This document shows positions 51,880 to 61,060 of a stretch of DNA of 64,000 bases, in pieces. The position numbers and the translations under genes were made by a program. Position 1 is the stretch's first letter; each line of letters begins with the position of its first letter. The stretch comes from Pectobacterium zantedeschiae (GTDB lineage Bacteria > Pseudomonadota > Gammaproteobacteria > Enterobacterales > Enterobacteriaceae): positions 6,033 to 70,032 of the forward strand of contig NZ_NWTM01000007.1 of NCBI RefSeq assembly GCF_004137795.1, in the 5' to 3' direction. The notes beneath the pieces were generated by a model. The model saw nothing but the letters and a program-made list of their open reading frames with translations, was not told the DNA's origin and did not search any database.

Positions 51880-53358
51880 CTATTCTGCGCTACCCGGCCC
51901 AATGCCGCTCATTTCACACGCCAGTGCCCCCGCGCGCTTGAGCGCATACGTGTAGCGTTCATCAAACGGGTAGCAGCAAGACAGCCGAAGCGAGTGTTTA
52001 CAGCGGCTACTCAACGTGTAGAGCTCGCCGGGTGTGACGCAAATCTTCTCTTGCAACAGGCGATGGAATAACTCAACCCCATCCACACCACCCGGTAATT
52101 CGAGCCAGAAAACAAACCCGCCCTGCGGCTGCGTCGCGCGGGTACCCTGTGGAAAATGCCGGGCAATCAGCCCACGCGCCTCATCCATCTGCGCGGCATA
52201 GCGACGACGCAGCGTGCGCAGATGGTGATCGTAACCGCCGGACTCCAGAAACTGCGCCAGCGTTTCCGATAGCAGCGCCGATTCCGCCATTGACGACACT
52301 GCTTTCAGCCGCGCCACTTTTGCCCGAAAACGCCCCGATGCCATCCAGCCGATGCGAAAGTCGGGCGCCAACGTTTTCGTGAAGCTGGAACAGTAAATGA
52401 CCCACCCCTCGCGGTCGAAGGCTTTCACCGTAGGTGACAGCGGCCAGGTAAACTGAAGCTCGCTGTATAATCCATCTTCGATAAGTGGCACCTGATAATC
52501 ATTCACCAGCTTTGCCAACCGCTTTTTATCCGCCAGCGTCATGCTGCACCCTAACGGATTTTGCGCGTTCGGCATGGCGATAATCGCCTGTAACCGATTT
52601 TCTGATAGCAGCAACTCCAGCGCATCCATCGAGAGGCCACGTTGCGGATCGGTAGGAATTTCCACCGTTTTCAATCCCAGACTGGCTAACAGAGGAAAGA
52701 GATAAAAATAGGTTGGGGTTTCCAGCCCAACACAGTCACCCGGCTGCGTAACCGTGCGTAGCGACAGCTGTAGCGCTTCCATGCAGCCGTGAGTAATCGT
52801 GATGTCCTCACGGGTCAATGTCATACCCAAATCCATTGCTCGCCGTGCTACTTCGCGCCGCAGCCGTTCACTGCCCGGCGGCAGCGCATAGCGGCCAATC
52901 AGCTCAGGCTGTCGCCGCAGCAAGGAAGCAGCAATACGGCTGATTTTTTCAGTAGGATAGAAATCAGCATGCTGCGGGCACGCCAGAGAAATATTGGTGT
53001 AGTCGGGGTGAGTTTGGGCAGCAAACACGGTATCAATCAAATCCAGTTGCTCACTGCCCGGCACAATCACCTGCGCACGATGAGGTTTGCTTTCCGTCAG
53101 AGACGGCAGACGCCCTCGGACAAAATAGCCGGACTGCGGTCGTGCTTCGATTAACCCGCGATCCTCGAGAATACGCCAGGCATTCAGCACCGTATTCACA
53201 CTCACCTGATGCGATCCAGCGACACGGCGAATAGAAGGTAAGCGGCTTCCCGGCGCTAACGTCCCTTGATGAATGGCGGTGGCGAAGGTTTCCGCGAGTT
53301 GTTGATAGAGCGTACTTTCTTGTGAGTCGATGATGGACACAGTTCCCCCGCCAGCCAA
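51880..53358 (-). CDS. MocR-type regulator (GntR HTH plus aminotransferase domain)
   Basis: This 492-residue protein joins an N-terminal GntR winged helix (about residues 14-85, LAPGSRLPSIRRVAGSHQVSVNTVLNAWRILEDRGLIEARPQSGYFV) to a class I aminotransferase-like domain (about 110-485). The putative PLP-lysine lies in SSFTKTLAPDFRIGW, and MPNAQNPLG is present. Such MocR proteins bind PLP as an effector and usually regulate a neighbour. The divergent LysE-family exporter is the obvious target. The start could instead be the GTG at 53340, close to a GGGGGA, which would shorten the protein by six residues. Confidence 0.88.
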   Translation of the reverse strand: MAGGGTVSIIDSQESTLYQQLAETFATAIHQGTLAPGSRLPSIRRVAGSHQVSVNTVLNAWRILEDRGLIEARPQSGYFVRGRLPSLTESKPHRAQVIVPGSEQLDLIDTVFAAQTHPDYTNISLACPQHADFYPTEKISRIAASLLRRQPELIGRYALPPGSERLRREVARRAMDLGMTLTREDITITHGCMEALQLSLRTVTQPGDCVGLETPTYFYLFPLLASLGLKTVEIPTDPQRGLSMDALELLLSENRLQAIIAMPNAQNPLGCSMTLADKKRLAKLVNDYQVPLIEDGLYSELQFTWPLSPTVKAFDREGWVIYCSSFTKTLAPDFRIGWMASGRFRAKVARLKAVSSMAESALLSETLAQFLESGGYDHHLRTLRRRYAAQMDEARGLIARHFPQGTRATQPQGGFVFWLELPGGVDGVELFHRLLQEKICVTPGELYTLSSRCKHSLRLSCCYPFDERYTYALKRAGALACEMSGIGPGSAE

Positions 53359-53475
53359 TGAGTACAGTTAACGATTAATGCATTTTGTACCCATTACAAT
53401 AATCATTTTGTGTATCTGTAACCATTTATTTTTTCTGCCTACTATAGTGCTCTTCCCCATCATCAGGATAACACC

Positions 53476-54066
53476 ATGCTCGATCCTTCTTTTTTCAGCT
53501 ACGTCACCGTCATGTCAATCACGCCGGGACCGAATAATCTGCTGCTGGCAACGTCAGGCGTCAATTTTGGCTTGCGCCGTACGTTACCGATGATGATGGG
53601 CATTTCCGTTGGCTGTGGGATACAAACAGCGCTGATGGGGGTGGCATTAGAGCTTCTGCTTAGCTGGATGAGCGTGATCCGCCTCCCTCTCACCGTGCTG
53701 GGATGTGTCTATCTGCTGTGGCTATCATGGAAAATCGTGCGCTCATCGGCACCGGAGTTACAAGGGCGAGTACAGCCGATGAGCGTACTACAAGGGACGT
53801 TATTTCAAGCGGTAAATCCGAAGGCCTGGCTGATGTCCAGTAATATAGCCCTACTCTATGCAGCCAGCGGTGGCCTTTTCACCACGGTAATCGCCTTTAT
53901 GGCGCTCAATCTGCCCTGCATTTTGGTGTGGGCACTACTTGGCGATCGCATCGGTAAACATCTTCAGGAACCGTGGAAGCTGAAAGCCTTCAACGGCATC
54001 ATGGCGCTTTCTCTGCTGCTCACCACGTTCTGGATGCTGATCGAAGCTATCAACGTTTCCAGCTAA
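53476..54066 (+). CDS. LysE/RhtB-family amino acid exporter
   Basis: This 196-residue inner membrane protein has about six transmembrane helices. Family features are the opening SFFSYVTVMSITPGPNNLLLATSG (SxTPGPN motif near residues 15-20), LGCVYLLWLSWKI and FQAVNPKAWLMSSNI near 115. The family exports amino acids or derivatives, but the substrate is unknown. It is divergent from the MocR regulator with a 117-bp gap, a common regulator-exporter pairing. Confidence 0.9.
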   Translation: MLDPSFFSYVTVMSITPGPNNLLLATSGVNFGLRRTLPMMMGISVGCGIQTALMGVALELLLSWMSVIRLPLTVLGCVYLLWLSWKIVRSSAPELQGRVQPMSVLQGTLFQAVNPKAWLMSSNIALLYAASGGLFTTVIAFMALNLPCILVWALLGDRIGKHLQEPWKLKAFNGIMALSLLLTTFWMLIEAINVSS

Positions 54067-54073
54067 TCACACG

Positions 54074-54103
54074 GCGTCAGCGGGTTTCCCTTCCCGCCGA
54101 CGC
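54074..54103. terminator. Stem-loop between lysE-like gene and fhuB
   Basis: GCGTCAGCGGG (54074-54084) and CCCGCCGACGC (54093-54103) form an 11-bp stem with one mismatch between the converging genes. There is no T-run on either strand, so termination strength is uncertain. Confidence 0.55.
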
Positions 54104-54108
54104 TCGCG

Positions 54109-56127
54109 TTATTTCACCTGTTTGCGCAACAGATAAATAAAGTAAGGCGCACCGATAAACGTCGCGAGCAGCCCTGCCGGAATCTGCGCCGGAAAGAGGA
54201 TCATCCGACCAAACCAGTCCGCAATAACCATTAGTGCCCCGCCAATCAGCGCAGAGCTAGCGATTTGCGGCAACACCCGGCTAAAGCCCAGCATCCGCGC
54301 CATATGTGGTGCCATGAGGCCCACAAAACTCATCGGCCCAACCATCATGGTTGCCATCGCGGTCAGCACCGAAGCCAACAACAAAATCAGCAAGCGAACG
54401 GGCGTGACAGCCACACCAAGCGATCTGGCGGTTGTGGTGCCAAGCGGCAAAATACGCAGCCAGCGCTGACAGAGCGGGACAATCAACAGCAACAGAATCG
54501 AAATCACCGCCGTTCGTATCGCGTCTACAGGTTCGACCGCATAGGTTGATCCCGACAGCCAGGTCAGCACCGTCCCCATGCGCGGATCGCCGCTGGCTAA
54601 CAACAGTGCGATCACCGTGGAAAACGCCATGCTCAGTGCTATCCCCGCCAGCAGCATTCGCTGCGTAGAGAAACCGCCTCGTCCGGCGATAATCACCATG
54701 ATCAGCAGCGTCAACGCCGCCCCCGCGCTACCGGCTGGAAGCAACCACACGAACGCGTTGCCGGGGATGAAGAACAGCAAAATAATGACACCAAACGATG
54801 CACCGGAGCTAATCCCCAGCACTTCCGGGCTTCCCATCGGGTTACCCGTTAATTTTTGTATTAGCGTTCCTGCCACCGCCAGCATAACCCCAGCGGTCAG
54901 CGCCGCCAGAACCCGAGGCCAGCGCCATGAAAGCAATTGCGCTAATACATCACCACCGCCCCACTGCCAGCCTTCTGCATCTTTCCCCAACATCAGCGCC
55001 GTGATAACGACCATTCCCAGTAGCACGATACCGAGCACCAGCCACTTTCCCCATAGACTACGTTCGAGCGCCGGTGTGCTATTACTATCGACCAGCACGG
55101 GCTGGCCGCTATTACGCAGGCGAGGCAGCAACCATAGTAGCAGCGGCGCGCCAATCAGCGCAGTCGCCGCGCCCGTAGGTATTTCACGCCATACTCGGCT
55201 CAACCAGATAACGCCCTGATCGGTAACACCGAGCAGCAGCGCCCCCAGCAGCGGTGCTAACAAAAGGCGATGCAGTAAGCGCCGTGCGCCCAACATTTTC
55301 GCCAGCAGTGGCGCAAACAGGCCGATAAAACCAATAATGCCCGCTGCATTCACCAACTGAGCGCACAGGAAAATCGCCAACCCGAGCGCGCTCAGACGAG
55401 CCAGCGACAGCCCAAGCCCCAGATTACGTGCAACGCCGTCATCCAGCCCCATCAGCGTTAGCGGACGAATCAGAAGCAGTGCCAAACAGAAACACACCAG
55501 AAGGCGCGGGAGAACAAACTGCACATTGCTCCAGTCCTGCTGGTTCAGCACACCGCTGCTCCATAAGAACAAGCCCTGAAGCTGTTCATGATGAAAGAGC
55601 ACCAACAGTTGATTGACCGCACTACAGTAGAAACTCAGCACCAGCCCCGCCAGTATCAGCGTCACTGGTGATAATCGCTTGCCCCAAGCTACGCCAAACA
55701 CCAATGCGCCAACCACCAACCCGCCGATCATAGCAGCAGCCTGTTGGATCCATACACCGCCGGGTAGCGCCCAGAGCGTTACCACCGTGATGCCTAGCTG
55801 TGCGCCTGTGGCTATCCCCAGCGTTGACGGCTCAGCCAGCGGATTACGCAAGACCTGCTGGAACAACACGCCACACAGTCCCAGCCCTGCGCCAATCAGC
55901 GGTGCCAGCACCATGCGCGGTAACAGACTATAGTGGAACAAAAGTTGCTGGATATTATTCAAGGCAGGCTGTGTCAGCGCCTCAAACCACTGTGAAACGG
56001 GCAATTGCTGCTGCAAATTGTAGCTGCCCACTCCCAATATCACGAACAGCAGAAAACCCATTAAAACGATGGGAAGTACCAACGGGGGCATAGCACGTTT
56101 GTGCGCGACAGACAGCGAATTAGGCAT
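54109..56127 (-). CDS. fhuB: Ferric hydroxamate ABC transporter permease FhuB
   Basis: FhuB is the double-length inner membrane permease for ferric hydroxamates such as ferrichrome. The 672 residues contain two homologous FecCD-type halves (about 20-340 and 355-670), each with the conserved Gly-Pro loop (FIGLFAPLLAKMLG and VGLMAPHMARMLG) that contacts FhuC. It overlaps fhuD by 8 bp and is the last gene of fhuC-fhuD-fhuB. Confidence 0.96.
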   Translation of the reverse strand: MPNSLSVAHKRAMPPLVLPIVLMGFLLFVILGVGSYNLQQQLPVSQWFEALTQPALNNIQQLLFHYSLLPRMVLAPLIGAGLGLCGVLFQQVLRNPLAEPSTLGIATGAQLGITVVTLWALPGGVWIQQAAAMIGGLVVGALVFGVAWGKRLSPVTLILAGLVLSFYCSAVNQLLVLFHHEQLQGLFLWSSGVLNQQDWSNVQFVLPRLLVCFCLALLLIRPLTLMGLDDGVARNLGLGLSLARLSALGLAIFLCAQLVNAAGIIGFIGLFAPLLAKMLGARRLLHRLLLAPLLGALLLGVTDQGVIWLSRVWREIPTGAATALIGAPLLLWLLPRLRNSGQPVLVDSNSTPALERSLWGKWLVLGIVLLGMVVITALMLGKDAEGWQWGGGDVLAQLLSWRWPRVLAALTAGVMLAVAGTLIQKLTGNPMGSPEVLGISSGASFGVIILLFFIPGNAFVWLLPAGSAGAALTLLIMVIIAGRGGFSTQRMLLAGIALSMAFSTVIALLLASGDPRMGTVLTWLSGSTYAVEPVDAIRTAVISILLLLIVPLCQRWLRILPLGTTTARSLGVAVTPVRLLILLLASVLTAMATMMVGPMSFVGLMAPHMARMLGFSRVLPQIASSALIGGALMVIADWFGRMILFPAQIPAGLLATFIGAPYFIYLLRKQVK

Positions 56128-57046
56128 GCTTTCTTGCCTCCAATGCCTGATTCAATACGCGGCAGAAGCGCATCGCCGAGATCGTTCCGCCATACAGCCA
56201 GACGGCTGGCACACGCTGTAAACGCTGTTGACGCACAAACGGCATGGCCTGCCAGAGCGGATTGTTATCAAGCTGTGCGCTAATAGCGCTATCGCCATGG
56301 TCAAAGCAGAGCACATTGGCATCACCGACTTCCGCCAGACGTTCAATCCCCACAATTGTGCTGCCCCAGAAACTGGTTTCACCCTGCCAGGCATTCTCTA
56401 TCCCGATATGATCCATTACTTCCTGAAAAAGGCTGTTCTTGGCCATTATCAGAACATGGCGACTATCGACCAGTGTGATAAGCAGCAAAGGCCGCTCGGT
56501 ATACGGCTGAAGCGCGATCTTTTCCTGCTGGAGAAACTGCGCCAACTCCGTCAGATGCCGTTCTCCGGCTGCCTTCATATTTAGCGCATCGGCAAGTTTC
56601 ATCACTGAGGCCTGTGCCGAGGTCAGCGGCTTTCCTTGTCCGCTACTGAAGCCAAAACCCAGCAGCGGAGAAATGCGGGACATTTTCGCGACCGAAGGGC
56701 CGTAACCTTCAGAATAAAGAATCATGGATGGGCGAATCTGCGTCAGCAATTCAAGGTTTGGTTCGGTACGCAGCCCCACATCAATCACTGACTCAGGCAG
56801 TGCTGGCTCTTTCACCCACAGGTTGTAATTATGCTTATCGGCAATCGCAAAGGGCGTGATGCCCAACGCCAGAAGCAGTTCAACAGGCAACCATTCCAGT
56901 GCCACAATGCGGTTTAGATCAGGGAAAGCACTTGTGCTCCCTCTGCTCGCCGCTGAATAAACCAGCGGTGACAGCAGCAGCGCCGTCAATAAACGACGGC
57001 GTAGCGGATCGGGGGAGCGCGGAGAAGAAGAAAATTCAGGCATCAT
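56120..57046 (-). CDS. fhuD: Ferric hydroxamate-binding periplasmic protein FhuD
   Basis: FhuD binds ferric hydroxamates in the periplasm. Starting at the ATG 57046 gives 308 residues. The next codon, 57043, is also ATG. The frame is open further upstream but that part overlaps fhuC. An RRRLLTALLLSP segment marks the export signal, like the RRR signal of E. coli FhuD. NRIVALEWLPVELLLALG, IDVGLRTEPNLELL and NAWQGETSFWGST match the family. It lies 16 bp after fhuC and overlaps fhuB. Confidence 0.95.
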   Translation of the reverse strand: MMPEFSSSPRSPDPLRRRLLTALLLSPLVYSAASRGSTSAFPDLNRIVALEWLPVELLLALGITPFAIADKHNYNLWVKEPALPESVIDVGLRTEPNLELLTQIRPSMILYSEGYGPSVAKMSRISPLLGFGFSSGQGKPLTSAQASVMKLADALNMKAAGERHLTELAQFLQQEKIALQPYTERPLLLITLVDSRHVLIMAKNSLFQEVMDHIGIENAWQGETSFWGSTIVGIERLAEVGDANVLCFDHGDSAISAQLDNNPLWQAMPFVRQQRLQRVPAVWLYGGTISAMRFCRVLNQALEARKHA

Positions 57047-57062
57047 TAGTAGGTAAACCGAG

Positions 57063-57860
57063 TTAACAAACGAAGCTGACCGGTGCGCCACCAGCCGGAT
57101 GAGGCAGAATGCCCATAGGGATGCCGTAGATATTTTCCAACACATCCCCTTGCATCAGCGCGACAGGCTCACCCTGCGCAATCATTTTTCCGCCACGCAA
57201 CGCCACCAGATGATCGCAGTAGCGGGCTGCCATATTGATATCATGCAGCACCGCAATCACGGTGATGCCGCGCTCGTGGCTCATGCGCTGAATCAGCGCC
57301 AGAACCTCAACCTGATGCGCAATATCCAATGCAGAGGTCGGTTCATCCAACAGCAGGCAGCGACTGTCCTGTGCCACCGTCATTGCCAGCCAGGCTCGCT
57401 GCCGTTCACCGCCCGACAGACTATCCACCAAACGGTTAGCAAACGGCTTTAATCCCACCAGCGTAATGGCTTCTTCGACCTTTTCCCGATCGGCGCTGCC
57501 GAAACGGCCTAATGCGCCATGCCACGGGTAGCGCCCCACGGCAACCAGCTCACGTACGGTCATTCCCTCAGCAGCAGGAAGCTGCTGCGGTAAATAGGCA
57601 ACCTGACGGGCGAATAATTTGCTGTCCCAGCTTCCGATCGCCTGTTCGCCCAACAGTGCGGTACCGCTGCTGGCAGACTGATGGCGACCCAGAATTTTCA
57701 GCAATGTCGATTTGCCTGAGCCATTGTGCCCAATCAGGCCACACACTTTTCCTACGGGGAACGTGATCGATAACGGGTGTAACAGCGTGCGTCCAGCAAC
57801 GGAAAAGCTGACGTCGTCCAGTCTGAAGGTGGTATCAGGCAGTACAGTTTGATTTTGCAT
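57063..57860 (-). CDS. fhuC: Ferric hydroxamate ABC transporter ATPase FhuC
   Basis: FhuC is the ATPase for FhuB. The ATG at 57860 gives 265 residues, as in E. coli. A GTG at 57884 is possible but has no ribosome site. Walker A is GHNGSGKST near residue 44, the signature LSGGERQR near 141 and Walker B CLLLDEPTSALD near 163, with AVLHDINMAARYCD after it. It is the first gene here, because fhuA, which precedes fhuC in E. coli, is missing. A Fur-like box lies about 105 bp upstream. Confidence 0.96.
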   Translation of the reverse strand: MQNQTVLPDTTFRLDDVSFSVAGRTLLHPLSITFPVGKVCGLIGHNGSGKSTLLKILGRHQSASSGTALLGEQAIGSWDSKLFARQVAYLPQQLPAAEGMTVRELVAVGRYPWHGALGRFGSADREKVEEAITLVGLKPFANRLVDSLSGGERQRAWLAMTVAQDSRCLLLDEPTSALDIAHQVEVLALIQRMSHERGITVIAVLHDINMAARYCDHLVALRGGKMIAQGEPVALMQGDVLENIYGIPMGILPHPAGGAPVSFVC

Positions 57861-57964
57861 AGCGCTTTTGATTTTTAATGTCACGGACGGAAAGGGGTAT
57901 AAGCGGCGATCGCTATTCCCGTAACTATCGAACCAGACCCATAACGATCAAGCTAAAAGAGAAC

Positions 57965-57983
57965 GATAATGATTACGATAAAG
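57965..57983. promoter_or_regulatory. Candidate Fur box upstream of fhuC
   Basis: The site begins GATAATGATTACGAT and matches 13 of 19 positions of GATAATGATAATCATTATC. In the 7-1-7 view it is a near inverted repeat with ATAAT-G-ATTA at the core. Its position upstream of fhuCDB agrees with iron control. Confidence 0.62.
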
Positions 57984-58212
57984 GCAGCATGATAGGCGCA
58001 ACAGAATGCCAATCGCAAGACTTTTACCTGTCGGTGCCAGAATGGCATGGCAGGAAAAGCGGTATCAGGCAGGATGCGGTGCTCGCCTCAAAATAGCAGA
58101 GAAAAAAAATCCACGTAGATTCAGCCTATTAGGAACATTTTATGCCACTATTGAGGCGGTTTCGTGCGCGATAATACCGTTATTTTCAGGCTATCTTGTA
58201 GCACGCGCCCGA

Positions 58213-58372
58213 CATAGGGGGCTACGCCAGCCCCCTATGAACCTCGGCTTTTAGCGTGAATTATGCCGCTGACGCGGTTCCTTCGTCGGTATCAGGCTTA
58301 ACGGACCGCTTGCGACACGTTCCATACGTGGCGCAAGCTTTCGCCGCGTCCATGCGGCTCATCCTAAGCCTG
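58213..58372. repeat. Structured palindromic intergenic element between fhuC and mrcB
   Basis: Two parts are visible. At 58213-58239 there is a perfect 11-bp hairpin, CATAGGGGGCT and AGCCCCCTATG, with loop ACGCC. At 58265-58372 nested inverted repeats could fold as a multi-branched structure: GCCGC (58265-58269) with GCGGC (58354-58358), CGCGG (58273-58277) with CCGCG (58344-58348), and GCTTGCGACACGT (58308-58320) with ACGTGGCGCAAGC (58326-58338). CAGGCTTA (58293-58300) and TAAGCCTG (58365-58372) also match, but cannot all pair at once with the outer arms. It has no T-run and no gene. It may be a dispersed repeat or an RNA. Confidence 0.6.
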
Positions 58373-58477
58373 CTATCTCCTCAGCATAATTTTTTACGCC
58401 AGATAACGACAAAACACGCGATTCCTCTATCTTTGTCTATAAGAAACAATAGATTAACCAGGCGCAGTGAGAAGCGC

Positions 58478-60958
58478 TTATTGACCAAACATTTGTTTGA
58501 TCCAGTCAGCGACACCTTCTCCATTTTGTTGATCCTGCTGCGCTGAAGGCTGCGGCTGGCTGGCCTGACACAGTGCCTGCGGATTATCCGTCCAGACTGG
58601 CAAGACGCGTCCGGCGCTGCTGCCGTTACAGATAAAGTTTCCGCTGGCATCCACCGTCATGGTCGTGATGCCTTCCGGCGGCGTCAGCATCAACGGCAGC
58701 GGCGTTTGGTTTTCCAGATAGCGACGATAAATCGTCAGCGCACCGTTTGCCCCAGTCAGCTTGGCCGGGCCGTTGTTATCACGCCCTACCCAGCTAATCG
58801 CCACTTCTTTACCGTCAATCCCGGCAAACCAGCTGTCACGCAGGTCATTGGTGGTACCGGTTTTTGCCGCCAGATGATAATTCGGGAATTTCACCGCCAG
58901 CGAACGCGATGTACCACGCTCGACTACCTGCTGCATGCCATACAGCGTCAAATAGGCCGCCTGCGCCGGAACCGCCCGTTCAGCCTGCGGGAAACTCTGA
59001 TACAGCACCGTGCCATCTTCCGCAATCACCGAACGCAGTGAGGAAAGCGGAGCGCGATTACCACCGCTGGCGATCGTCTGGTATTCCTGCGCCACTTCCA
59101 TCGGCGTCAGACTGATCGCGCCCAGCAGCATCGCAGGAACAGGCTGAATCACGTTTTCGGGGATACCTAAGCGCTTCAGCGTTTCCGTGATCTGATTCAG
59201 CCCTACAGCCATCCCCAGATTGACAGTCGGAACGTTCAGCGAGTTCGCCAGCGCATCGACCAGCATGACGCGGCCACGGAACTCACGATCGTAGTTCTTC
59301 GGCTGCCACAGCTGTCCGTTAGGCTGCTTGATCGACAGCGGCTCATCCGCCAGCAACGTATTCAGACGATAGGTGTCCGGCTGGCTCAGCGCCGTCAAAT
59401 AGGTCGGTGGCTTCGCCAGCGACCCGACAGGACGACGCGCCTGTAGCGCACGGTTAAACCCGGCATACTGTGTTTGAGCACCGCCAACCATCGCGCGGAC
59501 TTCGCCACTGAAACGATCGACAATCACCATTGCCGCTTCCAGATCGCTGACGTTACGCCCTGCACGCAGTGCCGGAACGCCCACTTCTACCGCTTTTTCC
59601 GCAGCATCCTGCGAGACCGGATCGAGCGTGGTGAAGACCTTCACGCCGGAGAGATCGTTAACCTTGTCGCCAAGCCGCTGTTGCAGTTCCTGACGCACCA
59701 TCTGCATAAATGCCGGCTGAGGACTGATTACGCCGCCTTTCGGCTGTACACCCAGCGGACGTGCACTCAGCATGTTGTACAGATCGGCATCAATCACCTG
59801 TTGATTCTGCAACAGGCGCAGTACCAGATTGCGTCGCTCTAACGTAATTTCTGGATTACGCCACGGGTTATACAGTGACGCCCCTTTCACCATTCCCACC
59901 AGCAGCGCCTGTTGATCGAGACTCAGTTCATTCACCGGACGACCAAAGTAATACAGGCTGGCAAGCGGGAAACCACGGATCTGATCGTTACCGCTCTGAC
60001 CGAGGTACACCTCGTTGAGATACAGTTCAAGGATACGATCCTTGCTGTAGCGATAATCCATAATCAGCGCCATATAGGCTTCGTTAGCTTTACGCCACAG
60101 TGAACGCTCGTTAGTCAGGAACAGGTTCTTCACCAACTGTTGCGTCAGCGTACTCCCGCCCTGGACTGCGCGTCCCGCCGTGATATTCGCTAAAAACGCA
60201 CGGCCAATGGAGTACAGGCTGATACCATCATGTTCATAGAAATGGCGGTCTTCGGTCGCCACCAGCGTATCAACGAGTAGATCGGGGAAACCGGTACGCG
60301 GCACAAACAAACGCTGTTCGCCATTCGGCGACTGCATCATGGTGATCAGCTTCGGATCGAGACGGAAAAAGCCGAAGTTACGCTGGTTGTCCAAATTCTG
60401 AATCTGCGACAGACGATCGTTGGCAAAGGTCAGACGCGCTTGAATCTGCCCTTCTTTCCCATCAGGGAAATCAAACGGACGGCGCAGCATATCAATGCTG
60501 TTGCCGCGTACGCTGAATTCACCCGGACGGGTAATACGGCTCACCTGACGGTATTGCATACCTTCCAGCAGGCTAATCATCTCTTTCTGGCTATAGGCCA
60601 TGCCCGGCTCGAGGTTGACCATTCGGCCATAGACGGCGGCGGGCAACTGCCAGACTTTGCCTTCAATACGGCTGCGGATCTGACTGTCGAGATACACGCC
60701 ATAGATCGCCATCGCCACAGCAAAGATCAGGAACAGTTTAATCGCCAAGCCCAGCCAGCGACGTCTTCTCTGCGATTTCCGCGTCATGGTGTCATCGCCG
60801 TCGTAATCATCATCGTCGTCATAGTCGTCCTGATAATCGTCATAGTCATCATCATCATAGTCGTCATCCCTGCGACGTCGTATGGCCTGTTTGCGTTCAG
60901 GCTTACGTTTTGGCGCTTTCCCTTTACGTCCGATAGGTTCGCGGTCATCCCGAGACAT
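58478..60958 (-). CDS. mrcB: Penicillin-binding protein 1B
   Basis: PBP1B polymerises and cross-links peptidoglycan at the inner membrane. The 826-residue protein has a cytoplasmic tail with an unusually Asp/Tyr-rich stretch (about residues 30-58), one transmembrane helix (about 70-92) and a UB2H regulatory domain. The glycosyltransferase domain has the catalytic Glu in [13 protein letters not shown] and [12 protein letters not shown]. The transpeptidase domain has Ser513-Lys516 in VGSLAKP and KTGTT near 705. A C-terminal Gln-rich extension is also present in E. coli PBP1B. It precedes the fhu region and follows hrpB, as in E. coli. Confidence 0.97.
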   Translation of the reverse strand: MSRDDREPIGRKGKAPKRKPERKQAIRRRRDDDYDDDDYDDYQDDYDDDDDYDGDDTMTRKSQRRRRWLGLAIKLFLIFAVAMAIYGVYLDSQIRSRIEGKVWQLPAAVYGRMVNLEPGMAYSQKEMISLLEGMQYRQVSRITRPGEFSVRGNSIDMLRRPFDFPDGKEGQIQARLTFANDRLSQIQNLDNQRNFGFFRLDPKLITMMQSPNGEQRLFVPRTGFPDLLVDTLVATEDRHFYEHDGISLYSIGRAFLANITAGRAVQGGSTLTQQLVKNLFLTNERSLWRKANEAYMALIMDYRYSKDRILELYLNEVYLGQSGNDQIRGFPLASLYYFGRPVNELSLDQQALLVGMVKGASLYNPWRNPEITLERRNLVLRLLQNQQVIDADLYNMLSARPLGVQPKGGVISPQPAFMQMVRQELQQRLGDKVNDLSGVKVFTTLDPVSQDAAEKAVEVGVPALRAGRNVSDLEAAMVIVDRFSGEVRAMVGGAQTQYAGFNRALQARRPVGSLAKPPTYLTALSQPDTYRLNTLLADEPLSIKQPNGQLWQPKNYDREFRGRVMLVDALANSLNVPTVNLGMAVGLNQITETLKRLGIPENVIQPVPAMLLGAISLTPMEVAQEYQTIASGGNRAPLSSLRSVIAEDGTVLYQSFPQAERAVPAQAAYLTLYGMQQVVERGTSRSLAVKFPNYHLAAKTGTTNDLRDSWFAGIDGKEVAISWVGRDNNGPAKLTGANGALTIYRRYLENQTPLPLMLTPPEGITTMTVDASGNFICNGSSAGRVLPVWTDNPQALCQASQPQPSAQQDQQNGEGVADWIKQMFGQ

Positions 60959-61060
60959 TACAATAACTTCTCCATCAGGTTGTTCACGGCTATCAGCTCT
61001 GCGCTCAAGCCGCCTACTCTGTTTCCAGCCCCCTTTTTGGGAAAGCGGAAACGTCTGAAA

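Noticed and set aside
58256-58546. 96-codon plus-strand frame between fhuC and mrcB
   Set aside because: It runs across the palindromic element and into the mrcB end on the other strand. It has no ribosome site or protein-like features.
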